Positions 16,301 to 21,465 of a stretch of 21,465 nt of DNA are shown one piece after another. Source of the stretch: JAICMB01 sp035295125 (GTDB taxonomy: Bacteria; Acidobacteriota; Terriglobia; Bryobacterales; Bryobacteraceae); assembly GCA_035295125.1 (NCBI GenBank), contig DATGJP010000086.1, positions 1 to 21,465 of the forward strand. Reading direction: 5' to 3'. Within the stretch, counting starts at the first letter, position 1, and each line of letters opens with the position of its first letter. Under the pieces are notes generated by a model. That model searched no databases, was not told where the DNA came from, and worked only from the letters and a program-made list of their open reading frames with translations. The position numbers and the translations under genes were made by a program.

Positions 16301-17166
16301 ATGCCCGGTTTCGCGATACCCGAGTGATTGTTATCCCAGGTGTTCGAGTTCAGGTCCGAATTCTGCAGGTACTCGTACAGAGCGCCATGGAAGTCATTCG
16401 AGCCGTGTCGTCCCGCGAGCGCCATTTGCGCGCCGGAGGCACGGTCGAAGTTCGCATTCGGGTTGGCGGTGGTTACGCGAAACTCGTCCACGCTGTCGGC
16501 AGGAGTGGGAATCGAGGTTCCGGTTGCGACGATGTTCTGCGTGATGTCGATGCCGTCGAGCGTGACGGTGTTCTGGTCGTCAATCGCGCCGGAGACGCGC
16601 ATCTGAATCCCGTTGCCGACGGGAACGACGCCAGGCTGCAGGTTAAGAAGTTCGGTGGCGTTCCGCTGCAGGGTGGGCAAGCGGAGAATAGCATCGGTTT
16701 CAACGGTGTTGCCGAGCTGCGCATCGGTGGTCTGCAACTGCGCCGCTGCTGCCGTTACTTCGACCACCTGGTTCTCGGTACCGACTTCGAGTTTGATCGG
16801 GACGTTCAAAGTCTTGTTCACCTCGACATCCAGATCGGGGATAGAGGCGGAACGGAAGCCCGACATTTTCACCAGGACTTTGTACTTGCCGAGCGGGGCG
16901 TTGGGGAATGTGAACTGCCCGCTGTCATTGGTGGTTTGCGTCAGGACCGCGTTCGTTGCGAGGTTTACGAGCTGCACCTCGGCTTTGGGGACCACCGCTC
17001 CCGTCGGATCGGTGACGACCCCGACGACACTGCCTGTCGCGGTCTGGGCCATCGCGTACGGTGCAAGAGCGAAGGCCGCAAGAAGCGCAACCAGGATGGC
17101 CGCTGCCTGGCACTTCGAAAAACGTGCAAAGAAGCGGGGTGGGGAAGATCTTACTGAGTGCTGCAT
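13315..17166 (-). CDS. TonB-dependent receptor-like outer membrane protein C (Oar-like)
   Basis: This 1283-residue protein is the close paralogue of receptor A. The signal peptide is 1-40 (AMA before Q41) with an Arg-rich front. The carboxypeptidase-regulatory-like domain follows (about 46-125, starting GSVVGVVTDPTG), then the plug (about 133-263) and a barrel ending WIELGLRVDF, identical to A in the last ten residues. The ATG at 17166 is chosen because GGAAGGAG lies 9 bases upstream and a signal peptide begins here. The frame stays open to a TTG at 17301, but those 45 residues look like a leader and would delay the signal peptide. A and C differ most in short exposed stretches of the barrel (for example around DISILNG). 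The gene lies 271 bases after the hybrid kinase gene on the same strand and has its own promoter. The substrate is unknown. Confidence 0.95.
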   Translation of the reverse strand: MQHSVRSSPPRFFARFSKCQAAAILVALLAAFALAPYAMAQTATGSVVGVVTDPTGAVVPKAEVQLVNLATNAVLTQTTNDSGQFTFPNAPLGKYKVLVKMSGFRSASIPDLDVEVNKTLNVPIKLEVGTENQVVEVTAAAAQLQTTDAQLGNTVETDAILRLPTLQRNATELLNLQPGVVPVGNGIQMRVSGAIDDQNTVTLDGIDITQNIVATGTSIPTPADSVDEFRVTTANPNANFDRASGAQMALAGRHGSNDFHGALYEYLQNSDLNSNTWDNNHSGIAKPGIRDNRFGARVGGPIVKDKTFFFANWESRRFSAVSQVNRTVPTASLRNGIIQFPDANGVVQQYNIATLDPRGIGVSPSVKAQFALMPLPNTTGGDGFNTGGYLANVSTPLATDYGVFRLDHKFSDKLLFNGSFTTYRNIFGFTTGTPDISILNGNPSSAVNTPEHSSVTSGALTYTISPTLINVFRFGYVRDDIIGQATSPTTAAGILNIPGTSTSAGPIALLIGSGVSTFIDSPIDMDTQRARYQASYTGDWQYIDDLTKIWGKHTFQFGTQINMLPFTHVRADKVLGSITSLVATVDQGSFIQLPASLTPANVTSANATNFDRYFASLTGMVDNVGVLAVRDNSLNPLPLGTPLINRTNQWATYFYAQDSWRIASNLTLYYGLSYGWQTAPTEQNNQQTIMVDATTGQPINPMSYLNTKVQSALAGQIYNPTVGFVPVGQAHRPVYNIDWGDVAPRVSLAWNPNMTSGFLGRMFGEHKSVIRGGFAMVYDRSNSVQAVEIPMLGIGFDQNISVNLPSCNMSGPGGANCNAGSSNPALSSFRVGVDGSIPLPTPTSATAPVVPGIYGETLSFQVDPNTKVGRTYNADLSFQRELPGNIVLEAAYVGRFGRDLPQAVNINQVPYMFVDNASGQSFAQAFDAVATALRTNQSAPVEPWFENQFPGLAKAKGSASATAYIVAQNSANFKNGNLSQLFINMGNYRRSIGLLPYSNDEAQMEFLRTYIGTVNYNAANLTLNKRFSHGLTLSANYTYSLAMDDGLANQNNAGFYTNSVHPGVAYGPSNFDRTHTFNAFYTYDIPAGGNHRFATHTWFDRVLSGWYTSGIVQAWSGTPLFVTEGGQVWGGGTIVTTNTGAILTNGVPSTGMNQGIGGSGGIGTSAAGATGTGMNLFANPQAVYASARPILLATDTRDGRANPFRGLPFRNMDMSFGKTTKITERINTRFSADFFNVFNHPNFANPTDNLQSPGSFGVITTTLNPPNRTNSARWIELGLRVDF

Positions 17167-17175
17167 AAACACTGA

Positions 17176-17183
17176 CTCCTTCC
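17176..17183 (-). promoter_or_regulatory. Ribosome binding site of receptor C
   Basis: GGAAGGAG on the minus strand, 9 bases before the ATG at 17166, sets the start of receptor C. Confidence 0.8.
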
Positions 17184-17332
17184 AGTCTTGATCTGCGCCG
17201 GAAAATCTTCCCCTCCGCCGACGCAACGGCCAACCAGAATGAAGACCGGAAAAACGGATCGGCGAAACGACTGGCATCCGTAAGGACGCTCGTTTCCCCA
17301 ACCAATCAATCCAATTACAGGCTTATGTAGCC

Positions 17333-17361
17333 CCTATACCGTCCCGGAATGGAACGGTCAA
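17333..17361 (-). promoter_or_regulatory. Sigma70-type promoter of receptor C with a dyad in the spacer
   Basis: On the minus strand TTGACC (17356-17361) is followed after 17 bases by TATAGG (17333-17338). The predicted start is near 17326 and the leader about 160 bases. A dyad fills the spacer: ACCGTCCC (17338-17345) pairs at 7 of 8 positions with GGAACGGT (17351-17358). A second small dyad, GGCT with AGCC (17320-17332), lies right after the -10. Neither matches the elements at the A and B promoters. Confidence 0.6.
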
Positions 17362-17437
17362 GCACAATACGTTGAGTGAGATGTTAACACTCCTTTCACG
17401 AGGATGTCAAAGAGTGGCAGGCGAAACGCCCCACTTG

Positions 17438-20400
17438 CTACTGGGTGGTAGCGGTGGTGAAGCGCTCAATCACGCTATAGAGCTGTTCGGCGTCGACGGG
17501 TTTTGTGATGTAGGCGTCCATTCCGGCGTCGAGGCATTTTTCCTGGTCGCCGGCCATGGCACATGCCGTCATCGCGATAATAGGCACGCGAAGCGCTGCC
17601 GCCTGCTGCCATTCGCGTATCGCCTGCGTGGCCTCGAAGCCATCCATTTCCGGCATCTGAACATCCATCAGGATGACGTCGAACGAAGGGTCTTTGGCGA
17701 AATCGACGGCTCGCCGCCCGTTCTCCGCAATCACCACCGAGTGTCCGCGCCGCTCCAGCAGGCGCACCACAACCTTCTGGTTTATCGGGTTGTCTTCTGC
17801 CACCAGGACTCGCAGACAATCCACGGTTTGAGCGCTTCGCGGGCGGACATGGACCTGAATCGCATCGTTTTCGGTTAGAGAAGGCAGCCCCGTAGTGGCG
17901 CGAAAAGCTGCCGTAAAGTGAAACGTGCTGCCGGTTTCAGGCTTGCTTTCCACCCAGATCCTCCCGCCCATAATCTGCACAAGGCGGGAGCAGATGGACA
18001 GCCCCAAACCCGTTCCACCAAATTTCCGTGTGGTAGAAGTGTCAGCCTGGCTGAAAGCTTCGAAAATAGCGGCCTGCTTTTCGGGGGCTATTCCAATACC
18101 GGTGTCGGCCACGGCGAAGTGCACGGTCACCGCGTCGGTGATTCCGGTGCCTACACAATCGACCTCAAGGGCAACCCTTCCCTGTTCCGTGAATTTGACG
18201 GCATTACCAAGGAGGTTGATCAGAACCTGCCGCAGGCGCACCGGGTCGCCCGTCAGGAACGGCGACACTGCGGGATCGATCGTCCATCTCAAATCCAGAC
18301 CTTTCTCCCTGGCCCGAGTGCTCACGGTCTGCACGGCGCCCTCGACGCAATGCTCGAGAGAGAACGGAATGGCCTCCAGTTCCAGCTTGCCTGCTTCGAT
18401 CTTGGAGAGGTCAAGAATATCGTTGAGCAGGACCAGCAGGCTTTCCGCCGAACTTCGAGCCGCATCGAGGTATTCGTGCTGCTCTGATGTGGTCTGGCTT
18501 GGAGCGAGCAATTGCAGCATGCCCAGCACGCCATTCATCGGAGTCCGAATCTCGTGGCTCATGTTGGCCAGGAATTGGCTTTTCGCCAGGCTGGCCTGCT
18601 CGGTCCGATGTTTTTCCTCCTCGAGCTCCTGCGTGCGCTGGCGAACCATAGCCTCCAGCCGCACCCGTTGCGCGCGGGCCAGCCGGTTTTTGGACCACGA
18701 CACTCCGGCAATCAAGACGATCAACGCCGCACCCGCTGATAGGCGGAACCACCACGATACGTACCACGGCGCCAGGATTCGAAAATCGACCTTAGCCGGG
18801 GTATCGCTCCACACTCCGTGTGCGTTGCACGCTACAACCTCGAACGTGTACGACCCGGCCGGTAACCCGGCATACCTCACGTCGCGCTGTTTGATTTCGG
18901 TCCAATCCGGCTCGAACCCGGCTATTCGATAGCGGAAACGGGTTGCATTTTCATTTTGAAAGGTGAGTGCCGTGAAACTGAACTGGAGCGCACCGTTGCT
19001 GCTGGGGATGCGCATGCGCTCATCGTCGTTGAGCTGTTTCGATCCCGTTCGGACCGCGGTAATCATCGCTGGCGGCGCAATCGTAGGGCCTTGGGAAACA
19101 TGGCGGAACCGGCTCACACCTCTGCTGGTTGCAATCCATACGTCGCCCTGATCATCGGTTAGCATGGCGGGGTCGCAATCATCCCACGCGAGCCCATCTG
19201 CCTGCGAATAGTGTTCCCACTTGCCGTCGCGAAGCACGTCAAGCCCTTTGTCGCTGCCAACCCACACCCAACCTTCGTGATCGATCGCTATCGCCACGGT
19301 TTCATCCGAACTAAGACCCGAGCTGCGATCCACATTCGTGATCTCGAAGCGGCCGTTCGTCCAGCGCAGGTGTCCGACTCCTGAACCGCTGTAATAGGCG
19401 ACCCAAATATCCCCGTTGGGCGCTTCCATGACGTCCTGAACACGGTCGCTGCTGAGGCCGTCTTTGGTGGTCAGACGACGCCAGACTCCGTTCTCGCGAT
19501 ACGCCAGGCCATAGCTGCCGCCGACCCAAATCCGGCCCGAGCGAGCAATGATCGTGCGATAGATGTTTTTGGCTGTCCCGGATGGCGGCAGATCGACATG
19601 CTCAAAATGGACGCTGTTCCCGGACAGGGTTCCCATCGCCAATCCCTGCTGGGTCCCCACCCAGAGAGTCCGGGTTCCAGAATCCCACGCAATGGAGTCG
19701 ATGCGGTCGTCAGCAAGGCCGGCGCTGGCTGCAAAAACCGTGGCACGTCCGGTTGACGGATTCAATCGTGTCACGCCACCCGGATAGGTCCCGATCCAGA
19801 CATTGCCGTCCCCGTCTGTGGCCAAGCCCCGGACACGGTTCCCGCCAAGACCGTCCCTGGTGGTCCAAATGCGGATGTCTCCTTTTCCGCGGCGAAACTG
19901 GTGCAGGCCGTCGTCGGTGCCGACCCATAAGTCGCCGCTCCGATCCTGTGCTAACGCCCACACGCTGTCGTTTCGCAGACCGTCGGCCGCGGTCCAATTC
20001 GTCCACCTGTCTTTTCCAACCCACCGAGCGAGCCCGGTGCCATAGCCGGCGATCCAAAACGACCCTTCGCGGTCGTGTCCGCAGGCGCTTTGCGAATCGC
20101 CCACCAGCCCGCGCGCGCGGTTCAAAACGCGCCAGGAGCCGCCCTCTTTGTAATACAGCCCCCGCGAGCTGGGAATGCAGACGTCGCCACCGGGATCGAT
20201 CCCGAGTTGTACGACGTCCGATGCGTTCACCTGCACGTCGGCCGGACGAAACGAGTTCGCGCCGGGATCGAGCGTGATGATGCTGTGCGCGCTTCGAACC
20301 CAGATGTTTCCGGTGCGATCCCCGGTGATCGCCAGCCAATCCTCGGGCGGAACGCCATCCCGCGGACCGTAAGCTTCGATGAGGCTGCCTTTCAGGCGGC

Positions 20401-20974
20401 AGACCCCTTTTTCGCACCCGAACCATATCGATTCGTCCCGATCGGCGTAGACACTCCACACTGTGCGATCGAGGGTTCCCGGAACTCTGGACATGCGCCA
20501 TTGCCCGTCGCCGTTCTGGCTTACCACCGCGAGCCCGTTCGACATTCCTACATAAAGGGACCCGGCATCGTCGGTGTCCATAATGGCGCCGACATTGACC
20601 CGGTATGTTCGCAGCGGCTCGAAGGTTTCAAACCGAGTCCCCACCAGCCGGGCGACGCCGCCATCCGTGAAAACCCAGATCGTCCCGTCTGACGTTTGAC
20701 GGATGCAATAAACGAAATTCCCCGGAAGGCCCTCGCTCTTATCGAATTGCTGAAAGTATGAGCCGTCGTAGCGGAAGGCCCCAGCCTGCGTACCTACCCA
20801 CAAATAACCAGCCCGATCCTGGAAAAGGGCCATGGCCGTGTAATTGTCCAGCCCTTCATTCTGGCCGTAGTAGCGAAAGGTATAGCGCTGCGCAAGCGCT
20901 TGTGTGCTCAAGACAAAAGCCGCCGCCAGCGACACTGGTACACACCAGCGCCGCAAGGGTCCGTAGAGTCGCAC
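17438..20974 (-). CDS. Reg_prop hybrid sensor histidine kinase/response regulator
   Basis: This 1178-residue one-protein signalling system has a periplasmic sensor and a cytoplasmic kinase. A signal peptide (1-28, ALA before Q29) precedes fourteen two-component propeller repeats (about 50-629, such as YLWVGTQAGAFRYDG and LWVGTDDGLHQF), enough for two seven-bladed propellers. A Y_Y_Y domain follows (about 665-733, with Tyr682, Tyr701 and Tyr709). One membrane helix (about 743-760) leads into a coiled coil, then HisKA with SHEIRTPMNG (His807), HATPase_c with N-box Asn920/Asn924, G1 DTGIG (957) and G2 GGTGLGL (986-992), and a receiver (about 1054-1172) with phospho-acceptor Asp1104 and Lys in ITKP. 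The layout is that of Bacteroides hybrid two-component glycan sensors, but the usual C-terminal AraC-type DNA-binding domain is missing. The GTG at 20974 is the only start: a stop lies three codons upstream. All catalytic residues are present. It probably senses a carbohydrate product and may control the three receptors downstream. Confidence 0.95.
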   Translation of the reverse strand: MRLYGPLRRWCVPVSLAAAFVLSTQALAQRYTFRYYGQNEGLDNYTAMALFQDRAGYLWVGTQAGAFRYDGSYFQQFDKSEGLPGNFVYCIRQTSDGTIWVFTDGGVARLVGTRFETFEPLRTYRVNVGAIMDTDDAGSLYVGMSNGLAVVSQNGDGQWRMSRVPGTLDRTVWSVYADRDESIWFGCEKGVCRLKGSLIEAYGPRDGVPPEDWLAITGDRTGNIWVRSAHSIITLDPGANSFRPADVQVNASDVVQLGIDPGGDVCIPSSRGLYYKEGGSWRVLNRARGLVGDSQSACGHDREGSFWIAGYGTGLARWVGKDRWTNWTAADGLRNDSVWALAQDRSGDLWVGTDDGLHQFRRGKGDIRIWTTRDGLGGNRVRGLATDGDGNVWIGTYPGGVTRLNPSTGRATVFAASAGLADDRIDSIAWDSGTRTLWVGTQQGLAMGTLSGNSVHFEHVDLPPSGTAKNIYRTIIARSGRIWVGGSYGLAYRENGVWRRLTTKDGLSSDRVQDVMEAPNGDIWVAYYSGSGVGHLRWTNGRFEITNVDRSSGLSSDETVAIAIDHEGWVWVGSDKGLDVLRDGKWEHYSQADGLAWDDCDPAMLTDDQGDVWIATSRGVSRFRHVSQGPTIAPPAMITAVRTGSKQLNDDERMRIPSSNGALQFSFTALTFQNENATRFRYRIAGFEPDWTEIKQRDVRYAGLPAGSYTFEVVACNAHGVWSDTPAKVDFRILAPWYVSWWFRLSAGAALIVLIAGVSWSKNRLARAQRVRLEAMVRQRTQELEEEKHRTEQASLAKSQFLANMSHEIRTPMNGVLGMLQLLAPSQTTSEQHEYLDAARSSAESLLVLLNDILDLSKIEAGKLELEAIPFSLEHCVEGAVQTVSTRAREKGLDLRWTIDPAVSPFLTGDPVRLRQVLINLLGNAVKFTEQGRVALEVDCVGTGITDAVTVHFAVADTGIGIAPEKQAAIFEAFSQADTSTTRKFGGTGLGLSICSRLVQIMGGRIWVESKPETGSTFHFTAAFRATTGLPSLTENDAIQVHVRPRSAQTVDCLRVLVAEDNPINQKVVVRLLERRGHSVVIAENGRRAVDFAKDPSFDVILMDVQMPEMDGFEATQAIREWQQAAALRVPIIAMTACAMAGDQEKCLDAGMDAYITKPVDAEQLYSVIERFTTATTQ

Positions 20975-21030
20975 ATTTTGCTATCGGCAGAATTTCGGGA
21001 TTTCAGAACAGCGTCGTAAGTTCTTTCTTT

Positions 21031-21279
21031 TCAAGAAAAGGAAGCAAAAAGATCCTGCTGACGTTCGGCGTCCGAGGCTGCTCTCCGACGCTGTGGCGGA
21101 GACGTTGGCGCGAACGTTCGCATCAACCGGAGCGTGCGCTGGTGATTGTCGAAAATCGCCTGCAGGTCCTGGCAGCGTGTACAGCCGCCACGGATGGCGC
21201 CTGGTCCATCCACCTCGGGATCAAACATCGGGTGACGCGGGCACTTGCCGCGCCACTTCACCGTTCCGATCTTCAGCAT
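21031..21279 (-). CDS. Small putative zinc-binding protein, function unknown
   Basis: This 82-residue protein has a paired metal-site pattern: C13 and H16 in CPRH, then C33 and C36 in CTRC, seventeen residues apart. The spacing suggests a zinc knuckle or treble-clef-like fold. The compact N-terminal 55 residues look like a folded domain (KIGTVKWRGKCPRHP, then GGCTRCQDL and a helix); the tail is charged and low in complexity. The ATG at 21279 is preceded by an in-frame stop. No ribosome site is visible, but TATGAT (21289-21294) is a good -10 so close to the start that the mRNA would be nearly leaderless. It ends 56 bases before the kinase start on the same strand and may be co-transcribed with it. 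I do not recognise a named family. The patterned Cys/His residues argue that it is a gene and not a chance frame. Confidence 0.6.
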   Translation of the reverse strand: MLKIGTVKWRGKCPRHPMFDPEVDGPGAIRGGCTRCQDLQAIFDNHQRTLRLMRTFAPTSPPQRRRAASDAERQQDLFASFS

Positions 21280-21314
21280 TCATTAGCAATCATATCCGTT
21301 GTCGAGTTTGTAAG

Positions 21315-21333
21315 GGCGGGTTTTCAACCCGCC
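21315..21333. repeat. Intergenic hairpin repeat, same stem as 9091-9109
   Basis: GGCGGGTT (21315-21322) pairs perfectly with AACCCGCC (21326-21333) around TTC. The stem is identical to the one at 9091-9109, which has a GTT loop. It lies in the divergent region between the small protein gene and the plus-strand promoter. Confidence 0.65.
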
Positions 21334-21383
21334 GCTGGACTTTGGCCCTTCACTAGATAAAACAACATTCCTGTAAGTTTCTG

Positions 21384-21412
21384 TTGCAGGCCGGCCGTTT
21401 TTATGTTATCTA
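21384..21412 (+). promoter_or_regulatory. Sigma70-type promoter for the gene leaving the window
   Basis: TTGCAG (21384-21389) is followed after 17 bases by TATCTA (21407-21412). Both are 4 of 6 matches. The operator-like dyad at 21410-21425 overlaps the -10. Predicted start near 21419. Confidence 0.45.
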
Positions 21413-21425
21413 GTTATATGACTAG
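21410..21425. promoter_or_regulatory. Operator-like dyad CTAGT/ACTAG
   Basis: CTAGT (21410-21414) and ACTAG (21421-21425) are perfect inverted repeats around TATATG, overlapping a -10 box and the predicted start of transcription. The arrangement repeats that of the GntR operon at 2889-2907. An autoregulated repressor gene (for example PadR or GntR type) downstream would fit, but this is inference. Confidence 0.5.
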
Positions 21426-21449
21426 TTAGCATGAAAGGACCTCTTTCCC

Positions 21450-21465
21450 ATGGGTTTTCCCACTA
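21450..21465 (+). CDS. Start of a plus-strand gene cut by the window end
   Basis: Only the first five codons would be visible (MGFPT). The ATG at 21450 has a weak purine site, AAAGGA (21434-21439), 10 bases upstream. An ATG at 21431 in another frame (MKGPLSHGF) is an alternative. The product cannot be identified. The promoter and dyad just upstream are the main reason to expect a gene. Confidence 0.3.

Noticed and set aside
13447..17157. Plus-strand open frames of 217, 298 and 277 codons inside receptor C
   Set aside because: Same explanation: antisense shadows of a well-supported gene, without ribosome sites or recognisable domains.
17167..17301. N-terminal extension of receptor C to a TTG start
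   Set aside because: It would bury the signal peptide behind 45 Arg-rich residues. The ATG at 17166 has a strong ribosome site.
17382..17410. A second promoter for receptor C (TTGACA, 17 bases, TTAACA, minus strand)
   Set aside because: The -35 is perfect but the -10 is a poor match. The promoter at 17333-17361 is better balanced. A secondary start cannot be excluded.
19710..20692. Open frames of over 200 codons within the kinase gene on both strands
   Set aside because: They overlap the Reg_prop repeats, which are unmistakable in the chosen frame. The alternative translations are Arg-rich and lack domains.
21023..21044. Inverted repeat CTTTCTTTTC/GAAAAGGAAG as a terminator or operator
   Set aside because: It straddles the last codons of the small protein gene, has an A/T-rich stem with a 2-base gap and no T-run after it, so it is likely a chance purine/pyrimidine stretch.

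Overview
The window looks like a piece of an Acidobacteriota chromosome, probably from the Bryobacterales/'Solibacter' side. This is inferred from GC-rich coding DNA, very long Oar-like TonB-dependent receptors with an N-terminal carboxypeptidase-regulatory-like domain in tandem, a YtrA-type GntR/ABC operon, and small GC-rich intergenic hairpins. No rRNA, tRNA, CRISPR array, integrase or transposase was seen.

Layout. (1) Positions 1-2587, plus strand: a MoxR/ChlI-type AAA+ ATPase cut by the window start, overlapping a von Willebrand A (VWA) protein. Together they resemble a MoxR-VWA chaperone pair. (2) 2588-2909: a gap with two GC-rich hairpins and no confident gene. It ends in a dyad operator at the promoter of (3), positions 2910-4879: a GntR/YtrA-type repressor, an ABC ATPase and an ABC-2 permease with 1-nt gaps, one operon. 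(4) 4886-17437, minus strand: three consecutive TonB-dependent receptor-like outer membrane proteins, here called A (4934-8770), B (9152-13048) and C (13315-17166). Each has its own predicted sigma70-type promoter, and A and C end in sequence-related terminators. (5) 17438-20974, minus strand: a hybrid sensor histidine kinase with a 14-blade Reg_prop periplasmic sensor, a Y_Y_Y domain, HisKA, HATPase and a receiver. (6) 21031-21279, minus strand: an 82-residue putative zinc-binding protein. (7) 21346-21465: a plus-strand promoter and operator leading to a gene that runs off the window.

How it may fit together. The kinase is of the type that in Bacteroidota senses glycan breakdown products and controls neighbouring outer membrane transporters. 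It lies just upstream of, and on the same strand as, the three receptor genes. I infer that it helps control their expression, but it has no DNA-binding domain, so a separate response regulator or HPt partner outside the window would be needed. Receptors A and C are much closer to each other than either is to B, which sits between them. A and B share a CCAAAC(C)GTTT element right after the -10 box that C lacks, so the three may be controlled differently. The GntR/ABC operon is a self-contained, probably autoregulated efflux or stress module, and it converges on receptor A with only 54 bp between stop codons.

Limits: no database search was possible. Family assignments rest on visible motifs, and promoters and operators are pattern matches.
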